Below, piece by piece: positions 5,215 through 10,793 of a stretch of DNA of 10,793 bases. The stretch is from an uncultured Methylophilus sp. (GTDB taxonomy: Bacteria > Pseudomonadota > Gammaproteobacteria > Burkholderiales > Methylophilaceae). A program made the position numbers and the translations under genes. The notes beneath the pieces were generated by a model. That model was not told the DNA's origin, searched no databases, and saw only the letters and a list, made by a program, of their open reading frames with translations. The stretch lies in NCBI GenBank assembly GCA_936943315.1, contig CAKZJM010000027.1:1-10793 (forward strand), read 5' to 3'. Position 1 is the stretch's first letter, and each line of letters starts with the position of its first letter.

Positions 5215-6587
5215 CCGGCTTTATTTTTCTCTTGCCATAGTTTGCGGTAACGCCAGAGCGTCGTGCGGCCCACGCTTAATGCTTTGGCTGCCAGTGTCAG
5301 GTTGCCGTGGCAATCGGTGAGCGCTTGCATCACGTCCTCTTCTGATAGCGGTTGCCGCAAGCGCGCTGCAGGCATGGCGGCTGTCTGGTGAGTGTGTTCA
5401 GTTACTGTCTGCAATTCCGGTGGCAAATCTGCCACTTCTATCTGTTTCCCATCCGACATCACCAGCGCGTAATTCAACACATTGCGCAATTCGCGCACAT
5501 TGCCGGGCCAGTCATAAGCCATGAGCCGAGCCATGGCCGCCTCACTAAAGTCAGGCAGCTGGCTGCCGGTAAACTGCTGTTTCAACAGGTGGCGGAGTAT
5601 CAGCGGAATATCTGACTTGCGGGCTTGCAAATTGGGGAGAAAGATCGGAATCACGCGCAAGCGGTAAAGCAGGTCCTGGCGGAAGCGTCCGGCTTTGACT
5701 TCCTCCCGCAGTGCCTGATGGGTTGCGGCCACGATGCGCACATTGGCCTGGGCAGGTTTGCCGGCGCCTACCGGCAGGTATTCCCCGGTTTCCAGCACAC
5801 GCAATAGCTTGGCTTGCAGTTCATAAGGTAATTCCGCAATCTCATCCAGAAACAGCGTGCCGCCTTCCGCGCGGGCAAACAGCCCCTGATGGTCACGCAC
5901 TGCGCCGGTGAACGCGCCTTTCATATGTCCAAATAATTCACTTTCAAGCAGGCCCGCATTGAGGGTGGCGCAGTTGATGGCGACGAAGGGCCCAAGATGG
6001 CGTGCACTTTCGCCATGAATGGCACGGGCGACCAGCTCTTTGCCGGTACCGGAGTCACCGCGGATCAGAACCGGCATATCGGTCGCGGCCACGCGGCGTA
6101 TCATTTCAAAGACCTTATGCATTTCGGGCGCATGGCTGATCAAGCCATATTTTTCAGCCATGTCCGTCACAAGTGAAGACGATTCGGTGACATGGCGTTG
6201 TGGTAACAGGATTTCGAGGCCACCATCAAAACTGCCATCTGCCGCCTCAAACGCCAGTGCATATTTGATGACTGCTTGCAGTTGACCATCGCTCCGCTGT
6301 AACTGCATGGGGAACGCCTCGACCTTGCCCGATTCGGTCAGTCCGCAGCCGCGCATGCATTGCACACAGCGGTTGGCGGTCAGGCAGCTTTCACCTTGGA
6401 GGGCTGAGGGTTGGTAACCCAGCAGTTTCTCGGCGCCCGTACTCCAGTAGCTGATTTTTTTGTGCTGGTCGACGGTAAAGACCGCTGCATCCGGCATGAT
6501 GAGCGAGATCATGCGTGCCAAAGACTCGCCCTGCTCACGGGAAAGCGGATGCGGCTGTGCAAAAAAATCAGCAGGCAGTTGTTTCAT
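5211..6587 (-). CDS. fisR: FisR-like sigma-54-dependent activator, sulfane-sulfur sensor
   Basis: A 458-residue bacterial enhancer-binding protein. Residues ~24-130 form a PAS-like sensor domain (PDAAVFTVDQHKKISYWSTGAEKLLGY region) containing a cysteine cluster, Cys68, 74, 77 and 81. The AAA+ domain follows (~148-380): Walker A GDSGTGKE (177-184), the sigma-54 contact loop GAFTGA (224-229), Walker B GGTLFLDEI (242-250) and WPGNVRELRN (360-369). The C-terminal Fis-type helix-turn-helix is at ~423-450. In FisR, sulfane sulfur modifies N-terminal cysteines, which raises ATPase activity and activates persulfide dioxygenase genes. The divergent gene here is exactly such an enzyme, with a consensus sigma-54 promoter. 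The start at 6587 has no clear Shine-Dalgarno; Met26 and Met31 are alternatives that would keep the sensor. The assignment rests on architecture plus context. Confidence 0.83.
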   Translation of the reverse strand: MKQLPADFFAQPHPLSREQGESLARMISLIMPDAAVFTVDQHKKISYWSTGAEKLLGYQPSALQGESCLTANRCVQCMRGCGLTESGKVEAFPMQLQRSDGQLQAVIKYALAFEAADGSFDGGLEILLPQRHVTESSSLVTDMAEKYGLISHAPEMHKVFEMIRRVAATDMPVLIRGDSGTGKELVARAIHGESARHLGPFVAINCATLNAGLLESELFGHMKGAFTGAVRDHQGLFARAEGGTLFLDEIAELPYELQAKLLRVLETGEYLPVGAGKPAQANVRIVAATHQALREEVKAGRFRQDLLYRLRVIPIFLPNLQARKSDIPLILRHLLKQQFTGSQLPDFSEAAMARLMAYDWPGNVRELRNVLNYALVMSDGKQIEVADLPPELQTVTEHTHQTAAMPAARLRQPLSEEDVMQALTDCHGNLTLAAKALSVGRTTLWRYRKLWQEKNKAG

Positions 6588-6604
6588 GATTGGTGTGTGA
6601 AACG
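6580..6604. promoter_or_regulatory. Half-sites TGTTTCA and TGAAAC at the fisR-like start
   Basis: TGTTTCA (6580-6586) overlaps the start codon of the minus-strand regulator gene and TGAAAC (6598-6603) lies 11 bases further on. They repeat the arms of the 17-bp palindrome nearby, so the regulator could bind over its own start and autoregulate. The first copy is partly dictated by the codons ATG AAA CAA. Confidence 0.35.
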
Positions 6605-6621
6605 TTCCAAAAAAAAGAATG

Positions 6622-6638
6622 ATGTTTCATTGAAACAT
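6622..6638. promoter_or_regulatory. 17-bp palindrome, candidate FisR upstream activating site
   Basis: ATGTTTCA-T-TGAAACAT is perfectly symmetric. Its centre is about 85 bases before the GG of the sigma-54 promoter and about 110 before the predicted start site, the usual place for an enhancer-binding protein site. A third arm-like copy, TGAAACA at 6706-6712, abuts the -24 element. Assignment to the adjacent regulator is inference. Confidence 0.65.
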
Positions 6639-6641
6639 GTA

Positions 6642-6668
6642 TTGACGAGGGCTGCAATCTTTTATACA
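6642..6668 (+). promoter_or_regulatory. Possible weak sigma-70 promoter
   Basis: TTGACG (6642-6647) and TATACA (6663-6668) are separated by 15 bases, shorter than the optimal 17. It could give basal expression of the dioxygenase gene, or be chance. Confidence 0.2.
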
Positions 6669-6713
6669 CGGTAAGTCATTGATTCACATCAATGTCTATC
6701 TGATTTGAAACAT

Positions 6714-6729
6714 TGGCACTGCTTTTGCA
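6714..6729 (+). promoter_or_regulatory. Consensus sigma-54 (-24/-12) promoter
   Basis: TGGCAC-TGCTT-TTGCA is an exact match to the sigma-54 consensus TGGCAC-N5-TTGCA, with GG-N10-GC spacing. Transcription would start near 6740, 19 bases before the persulfide dioxygenase ATG, which has AGAGGAG at 6746-6752. A gene for a sigma-54 activator starts divergently 127 bases upstream. Confidence 0.88.
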
Positions 6730-6758
6730 AAGCATGGATATTGATAGAGGAGTGAATC

Positions 6759-7466
6759 ATGATCTTTGAACAGTTTTTTGAGCCCGTCAGCAGCACATTT
6801 ACTTATTTGCTGGCATGTGAAAAAACCCGGCAGGCAGTTCTGATTGATCCGGTGGAGTCGGAGACAGCGCGGTATCTCGCTGCTTTGCGTGAACGGAGTT
6901 TAAGCTTGGTATATACGCTGGAAACGCATGTGCATGCCGATCATGTGACCGCGGCAGATACCTTGCGCAAGCGCCTGGGCAGCAAAAGTGTGGTGCACCG
7001 CGATGCCGGGGCCATGTGCGGCGATTTGCTGGTGACGGATGGCATTCATCTCGCGGTGGGCTTGCTGGATATTGAGGTGCGTTACACGCCCGGGCATACC
7101 AATGGGTGTGTCAGTTATTATGTGGGCAACAGCATTTTTACCGGCGATGCCCTGCTGATTGATGGCTGTGGCCGCACCGATTTTCAGCAAGGTGACGCCG
7201 GGCAATTGTATGACAGCATCCACAACAAGATTTTCACGCTGCCCGACGACACCCTGGTCTATCCCGGACATGATTACCGTGGCAATAAGGTTTCCTCGGT
7301 TGGTCATGAAAAGCGTGAAAACCAGCGGCTAGGCCGGGCAATTTCACGGGACGCGTTTATTGACCTCATGGCCAACTTGAAGCTGGCTTACCCGAAACAG
7401 ATCGATGTCGCCTTGCCTGCCAACCAGGCCTGCGGCAATACCACGCTGAAACAATCTGCTTCATGA
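6759..7466 (+). CDS. pdo: Persulfide dioxygenase, metallo-beta-lactamase fold (ETHE1/Blh-like)
   Basis: A 235-residue cytoplasmic mononuclear iron enzyme that oxidises glutathione persulfide with O2 to sulfite and glutathione. The fold motif THVHADH gives His57, His59, Asp61 and His62; His113 (PGHTNG), Asp130 (FTGDALLIDGCGRTDFQ) and His171 (YPGHDY) complete the metal ligands. In persulfide dioxygenases iron is held by the histidines corresponding to 57 and 113 and Asp130. The GCGRTDFQ block distinguishes these enzymes from glyoxalase II. Length is normal and there is no rhodanese fusion. It is first in a sigma-54-driven transcript and overlaps the SulP gene by four bases (ATGA), so the two are translationally coupled. 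Start is fixed by AGAGGAG seven bases upstream. A glyoxalase II role is unlikely given the context. Confidence 0.9.
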   Translation: MIFEQFFEPVSSTFTYLLACEKTRQAVLIDPVESETARYLAALRERSLSLVYTLETHVHADHVTAADTLRKRLGSKSVVHRDAGAMCGDLLVTDGIHLAVGLLDIEVRYTPGHTNGCVSYYVGNSIFTGDALLIDGCGRTDFQQGDAGQLYDSIHNKIFTLPDDTLVYPGHDYRGNKVSSVGHEKRENQRLGRAISRDAFIDLMANLKLAYPKQIDVALPANQACGNTTLKQSAS

Positions 7467-9187
7467 AGCTTGACCGCTATTTGCCAATACTGCGCTGGTG
7501 GCGGCATTACCAGCGGCAGCAAGCCATGCACGACGGCATGGCGGCCGTGATTGTGACATTCATGCTGGTGCCACAAGCGCTGGCCTATGCGGTGCTGGCG
7601 GGCTTGCCCGCGCAAGTGGGCTTATATGCCAGCATGCTGCCGCTGGTGGTCTATGCTGTGTTGGGGAGCAGTTCAACGCTGGCGGTGGGACCGGTTGCCG
7701 TGGCTGCGCTCATGACGGCGACGGCCATTGCCCCTTTTGCCGCGCAGAGTGCTGCATTGGGTATGCAGGCGGCGGTGATACTGGCTGCGATTTCCGGGGT
7801 GTTCCTGACTGCTGCCGGGGTCTTGCGTTTAGGTTTCCTCGCCAATTTTCTGTCCTATCCGGTGATTGCCGGATTTATGACCGCTGCCAGCCTGCTGATT
7901 GCCAGCTGCCAAGTACCGGTGTTGCTGGGCATCGCCGCTACTGGCGACAATCTGTGGCAGTTATGGCAAGGCATCTTCCAGCATGCGGGTCAATGGCATG
8001 CCGCAACTGCAACCCTCTCAGTGCTGGCGATCATTCTCCTCACCCTCACCAGGCGGTTTGGCCGCACCATGCTTGAGCGTATGGGATGGCATGCCTATTG
8101 GGCTGCCATGTTCTCTCGAACGGTGCCTGCCTTGCTGGTGATGGCAAGCATTGTGCTGATGCGTTTGCAGCTGCCCAGCCTGGAGGGCGTTAAAGTGCTG
8201 GGCAATATTCCGGCCGGGTTGCCTACACTCAGCTTGCCGTCCTTGGACGCAGCCTTATGGCAGGCATTGTGGATGCCCGCGCTATTGATCTCTATTGTCG
8301 GATACGTGGAGTCGATCTCCGTGGCGCAGAATCTGGCCATGAAACGGCGCGAACGACTGGACCCGGATCAGGAGCTGCTTGCACTCGGTTGCGCCAACCT
8401 GGCTGCGGCACTCAGTCACGGCCAGCCTGTCACTGGCGGCGTAGCGCGGTCTGTTGTGAATATGGACGCCGGTGCGCAAACGCCGGCAGCGGGATTATTC
8501 ACGGCGATAGGCATGGGCCTCGCAACGCTATTGTTGACCGGGTGGCTCAGCGACTTGCCGCGGTATATGCTGGCGGCCACCATTGTGGTGGCGGTGCTCA
8601 GCGTCATAGACCTCAAAGTGTTTGCTGCGACCTGGCAGCGTAGCCGTAGCGACTTCCTGGCCTTGATGCTAACCGTGCTGATGACGCTGTTTGTCAATGT
8701 GGAGAGCGGTATCAGTGCTGGTGTGGGCCTCTCCATTGCCATGCATCTGTACCGAAGCAGCCGCCCGCATATCGCGATTGTTGGGCAGGTGCCCGGTACC
8801 CAGCATTTTCGTAATGTCGAAAGGCATGCAGTGGATGTTTGCCCCGATGTGGTGACACTGCGGGTGGATGAAAGCCTGTTTTTTGCCAACGCCCGCTATC
8901 TTGAGCAAAAGGTGCTTGAGATCGTCGCCAGCCAGGCAGGGATAAAGCACCTGGTGCTCATGTGTTCAGCGGTGAATGCTATTGATAGCAGCGCGATGGA
9001 GGTGCTGCAAGAGATCAACAGCTACTTATCGCGGCTCAATATCGGCTTTCATTTTTCCGAAGTCAAAGGCCCGGTGATGGATAAGCTGCAACATACGCCA
9101 TTGGCGCAGCAATTAAACGGACACATTTACCTGACGCAATACCAGGCCTATGAGGCGTTGTCTTGCGTCTCATCGCATGGCATATGA
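7463..9187 (+). CDS. SulP-family anion transporter with STAS domain
   Basis: A 574-residue inner-membrane protein. The SulP signature PQALAYAVLAGLPAQVGLYAS spans residues 37-57. Around 12-14 hydrophobic helices run to about residue 435, and a soluble STAS domain occupies ~445-565 with the core motif NAIDSSAMEVL (505-515). SulP proteins carry sulfate, bicarbonate or other anions as symporters or exchangers. ATG overlaps the dioxygenase stop (ATGA), so it depends on the same sigma-54 promoter. That linkage suggests the cargo is the product of persulfide oxidation, sulfite or sulfate, or an anion exchanged against it; the direction of transport cannot be told. There is no C-terminal carbonic anhydrase or rhodanese fusion. 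It could still be a general sulfate or bicarbonate importer. Confidence 0.9.
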   Translation: MKLDRYLPILRWWRHYQRQQAMHDGMAAVIVTFMLVPQALAYAVLAGLPAQVGLYASMLPLVVYAVLGSSSTLAVGPVAVAALMTATAIAPFAAQSAALGMQAAVILAAISGVFLTAAGVLRLGFLANFLSYPVIAGFMTAASLLIASCQVPVLLGIAATGDNLWQLWQGIFQHAGQWHAATATLSVLAIILLTLTRRFGRTMLERMGWHAYWAAMFSRTVPALLVMASIVLMRLQLPSLEGVKVLGNIPAGLPTLSLPSLDAALWQALWMPALLISIVGYVESISVAQNLAMKRRERLDPDQELLALGCANLAAALSHGQPVTGGVARSVVNMDAGAQTPAAGLFTAIGMGLATLLLTGWLSDLPRYMLAATIVVAVLSVIDLKVFAATWQRSRSDFLALMLTVLMTLFVNVESGISAGVGLSIAMHLYRSSRPHIAIVGQVPGTQHFRNVERHAVDVCPDVVTLRVDESLFFANARYLEQKVLEIVASQAGIKHLVLMCSAVNAIDSSAMEVLQEINSYLSRLNIGFHFSEVKGPVMDKLQHTPLAQQLNGHIYLTQYQAYEALSCVSSHGI

Positions 9188-9323
9188 ATTATCCTTAAGC
9201 TTGCGGGTAGTCCCAGCCTCCGTGCTGCGGAATAGCGAGTCTGACTGAATGGGTGTCCGCACAGGAAGCACACACGGATAGTGGCGCACAGCCAACTCCA
9301 CGGTGCTGATCTTGAAGGCTCAT

Positions 9324-9346
9324 CACTGATAGAGTGATTGTCAGTG
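9324..9346 (+). repeat. Hairpin that competes with the following terminator-like stem
   Basis: CACTGA (9324-9329) is the reverse complement of TCAGTG (9341-9346), and pairing extends inward through G-U and A-U pairs to a five-base loop. A second overlapping inverted repeat, ATCACT/AGTGAT (9322-9327 and 9333-9338), gives an alternative small fold or a regulator site. Confidence 0.4.
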
Positions 9347-9373
9347 TGGCAGCTTGCATGCACTGTGTTTTTT
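9342..9373 (+). terminator. Terminator-like hairpin plus T-run after the SulP gene
   Basis: CAGTG (9342-9346) pairs with CACTG (9361-9365), with an inner GCA/TGC stem, and is followed by TGTTTTTT (9366-9373). It lies about 155 bases after the SulP stop and would end the dioxygenase-SulP transcript. The stem is not GC-rich and contains wobble pairs, so strength is uncertain. The same bases hold a TGGCAG-N5-ATGCA element with sigma-54 spacing, a competing reading. Confidence 0.45.
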
Positions 9374-9393
9374 GTTTGAGATCGCGGGTAGAT

Positions 9394-9411
9394 ACATACA
9401 GTCATGTATGT
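9394..9411. promoter_or_regulatory. Operator-like inverted repeat ACATACA-N4-TGTATGT
   Basis: Perfect seven-base arms with a GTCA spacer, 89 bases before the 2Fe-2S subunit ATG. ACATAC/GTATGT arms recall TetR/AcrR-family operators. TATATT (9415-9420) just downstream could be a -10, which the bound repressor would cover. No regulator gene for it is in the window. Confidence 0.45.
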
Positions 9412-9499
9412 TAGTATATTTTCCACCACAGCCACATTGCGTAGCCAACAGTCAGATTGGTGTGTGTGCTGGCATCAGATTTTTACAAGGAACCCACCC

Positions 9500-9955
9500 A
9501 TGAAATTGAATATCAATGGCAAAGAAACCGAATTGAATGTGAACGACGATATGCCCATTCTCTGGGCGATTCGCGATGTGGCCGGTTTAACCGGTACCAA
9601 ATTCGGCTGTGGCATGGCGCAATGTGGCGCCTGTACCGTTCACCTCAATGGCCAGGCCATCCGCTCCTGCGTCACGCCCGTGAGTGCGGCAGTCGGTAAA
9701 AAAATCACGACCATTGAATCCATGCAGGAAGACGAAGTGGGCAAGGCTGTTCAAGCGGCCTGGCAACAGATTGATGTGGTGCAGTGTGGCTACTGCCAGT
9801 CCGGGCAGATCATGTCAGCGACGGCATTATTGAAACAGAATCCCACCCCCACCGATGGCGATATTGATGCTGCCATGAGCGGCAATATTTGCCGTTGCGG
9901 GACCTATCAACGTATCCGTGCAGCGATCCACGAAGCCGCTGCCAAACTGGCTTAA
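9500..9955 (+). CDS. iorA: 2Fe-2S subunit of molybdenum aldehyde/isoquinoline-type oxidoreductase
   Basis: A 151-residue small subunit carrying two [2Fe-2S] clusters that pass electrons from the molybdenum site. The N-terminal plant-type cluster ligands are Cys37, Cys42, Cys45 and Cys57 (GCGMAQCGACTVHLNG); the helical C-terminal domain supplies Cys96, Cys99, Cys131 and Cys133 (QCGYCQSGQ and ICRCGTY). Length is standard for IorA and similar xanthine oxidase-family subunits. ATG at 9500 is chosen over an upstream in-frame ATG at 9404 because AAGGAA precedes it and KLNINGKE is the normal family beginning. The gene is 11 bases upstream of the molybdopterin subunit and co-transcribed with it. There is no FAD subunit between them, so electrons probably go to a cytochrome and not to NAD. 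The symbol denotes family type, not proven substrate. Confidence 0.9.
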   Translation: MKLNINGKETELNVNDDMPILWAIRDVAGLTGTKFGCGMAQCGACTVHLNGQAIRSCVTPVSAAVGKKITTIESMQEDEVGKAVQAAWQQIDVVQCGYCQSGQIMSATALLKQNPTPTDGDIDAAMSGNICRCGTYQRIRAAIHEAAAKLA

Positions 9956-9966
9956 GGAGAGACAAC

Positions 9967-10793
9967 ATGAACGATATGATTAACCTCTCCCGCCGCAGTT
10001 TTATTAAGAGTACCGCGCTGGTGGCTGGTGGCCTGGTGGTGGCTTTCAGTATCCCGCAAGCAAAACGGTTTATGGGCGTGGCCAACGCCGCAGAAGCCAT
10101 GCCATTGCCCGCCCCCAATGCGTTCTTGCGCATAGGGGCGGATGACAGTATCACTGTGTTGCTGGCGCACAGCGAAATGGGGCAAGGCGTGTGGACCACC
10201 TTGCCGATGCTGATTGCCGACGAGCTGGATGCCGACTGGAACCAGGTCAAGGTGGAGCATGCGCCTGCCGCGCCCGCGTATATCCATACCGCCTACGGCA
10301 TACAGATTACCGGGGGCTCATCGACCACCTGGTCAGAGTTTGAGCGTTACCGCCAGGCAGGTGCCCTGACACGCGCGTTGTTGATGCAAGCCGCGGCCAA
10401 GCAGTTGAATGTGCCTGTCGACAGCCTGCGGACCGAAAACGGTGCCGTATTCAACGGCCAGAAAAAGTTGAAGTATGGTCAACTGGTGGAGACAGCGAGC
10501 CAGTTACCTACGCCCACCAGCGTCACCCTCAAAAAACCGGAACAATGGAAGTTTATTGGCAAGGCGACCAAGCGTCTCGATAGCGCAGAGAAAATCAACG
10601 GCAGTGCCAAGTTTGGCCAGGACGTGCAGTTTGAGGGCCTCAAAATCGCCATGGTCGCGCGGGCGCCGGTGTTCGGCACCAAACTCAAAAGTGTAGATGA
10701 CGCCGCAGCGCTCAAAGTGCCGGGTGTGATCAAAGTGGTGAAAGTGCCGACTGGTGTGGCGGTGATTGCTGACCACTATTGGGCCGCCAAGCA
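9967..10793 (+). CDS. iorB: Molybdopterin-binding subunit, IorB-like, Tat-exported (3' end beyond window)
   Basis: The first 275 residues of a large subunit that would normally exceed 700. Residues 8-14 (SRRSFIK) form a twin-arginine motif followed by a hydrophobic stretch (16-29) and a likely cleavage near ANA (39-41), so the folded molybdenum enzyme with its iron-sulfur partner is exported to the periplasm. Typical IorB/aldehyde dehydrogenase blocks follow: GADDSITVLLAHSEMGQGVWT (57-77), ADELDADW (84-91) and GGSSTTWSEFERYRQAG (116-132). The substrate, an aldehyde or N-heterocycle, cannot be told from this part; in a methylotroph an aldehyde is plausible. GGAGAG four bases before ACATG supports the start. 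The frame is open to the last base. A cytochrome c subunit commonly comes next in this family but lies outside the window. Confidence 0.9.
   Translation, partial: MNDMINLSRRSFIKSTALVAGGLVVAFSIPQAKRFMGVANAAEAMPLPAPNAFLRIGADDSITVLLAHSEMGQGVWTTLPMLIADELDADWNQVKVEHAPAAPAYIHTAYGIQITGGSSTTWSEFERYRQAGALTRALLMQAAAKQLNVPVDSLRTENGAVFNGQKKLKYGQLVETASQLPTPTSVTLKKPEQWKFIGKATKRLDSAEKINGSAKFGQDVQFEGLKIAMVARAPVFGTKLKSVDDAAALKVPGVIKVVKVPTGVAVIADHYWAAK

Larger units (their letters stand above)
9188..9499. other. 312-bp regulatory intergenic region before the molybdenum enzyme
   Basis: No convincing gene is present; open frames on either strand here have no ribosome site or recognisable protein. The first ~130 bases show no structure I can name. 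From 9324 on there are two mutually exclusive hairpins, a T-run and a separate 18-bp inverted repeat, each listed on its own. An AAGGAA-type ribosome site (about 9486-9492) precedes the next gene. Confidence 0.5.

Noticed and set aside
7498..8076. Plus-strand 192-residue Gly/Cys/Arg-rich frame
   Set aside because: Out-of-frame shadow of the SulP gene, whose own frame shows clear family motifs.
8416..8889. Minus-strand 157-residue frame
   Set aside because: Antisense to the SulP coding region, with no start signal and no domain.
9148..9435. Minus-strand 95-residue frame covering most of the SulP-IorA gap
   Set aside because: No Shine-Dalgarno, no recognisable domain, and it crosses the hairpins and operator-like repeat.
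9404..9499. Upstream in-frame ATG that would lengthen the 2Fe-2S subunit by 32 residues
   Set aside because: The extra residues are unlike the family, lack a ribosome site, and overlap the operator-like repeat; AAGGAA precedes the ATG at 9500.

Overview
The window reads as a piece of a betaproteobacterial chromosome. By protein style it is probably a methylotroph of the Methylophilaceae, but that placement is an impression from the proteins and was not tested by search. Supporting signs are a PEP-CTERM-type secreted protein, a FisR-like sigma-54 activator beside persulfide metabolism genes, and a Tat-exported IorAB-type molybdenum oxidoreductase. The first ~480-510 bases do not fit the rest. 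They are visibly more GC-rich, look alphaproteobacterial, and encode only the N-terminal half of a PiT phosphate permease that stops abruptly against an unrelated gene, so this end is either a recombination scar or a chimeric assembly join.

Layout. 1-~500: truncated PiT permease. ~510-981, minus strand: a two-gene operon (YbdD/YjiX-like Cys-rich small protein, then a KTSC-domain protein). 982-1280: AT-rich divergent intergenic region. 1281-2018: AT-rich gene for a secreted protein with a degenerate PEP-CTERM signal. 2253-3833: CPA1 Na+/H+ antiporter. 4050-4271: small putative zinc-binding protein. 4360-7466 and on to 9187: a sulfur gene block. 9500 to the window end: 2Fe-2S and molybdopterin subunits of an aldehyde/isoquinoline-type oxidoreductase, the latter cut by the window edge.

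The sulfur block is the functional core. Two half-size YeeE/YedE membrane proteins (yeeE-like 4360-4785, DUF6691-like 4795-5214) meet tail to tail with a FisR-like sigma-54 activator (5211-6587, minus). From the FisR start region a perfect sigma-54 promoter (TGGCAC-N5-TTGCA at 6714-6729) fires the other way into a persulfide dioxygenase (6759-7466) and an overlapping SulP anion transporter with a STAS domain (7463-9187). A 17-bp perfect palindrome about 85 bp upstream of the -24 element, plus matching half-sites, is the obvious activator binding site. The inferred logic is that sulfane sulfur is sensed by cysteines in the FisR N-terminal domain, which switches on oxidation of persulfide to sulfite and movement of a sulfur oxyanion. 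The YeeE/YedE pair probably moves thiosulfate or another reduced sulfur species. No sulfide:quinone oxidoreductase is present in the window.

The 312-bp gap before the molybdenum enzyme holds two hairpins that compete for one segment, a terminator-like T-run and a separate 18-bp operator-like inverted repeat, so that gene pair may be tightly regulated. I found no tRNA, rRNA, CRISPR array, insertion sequence or phage gene.
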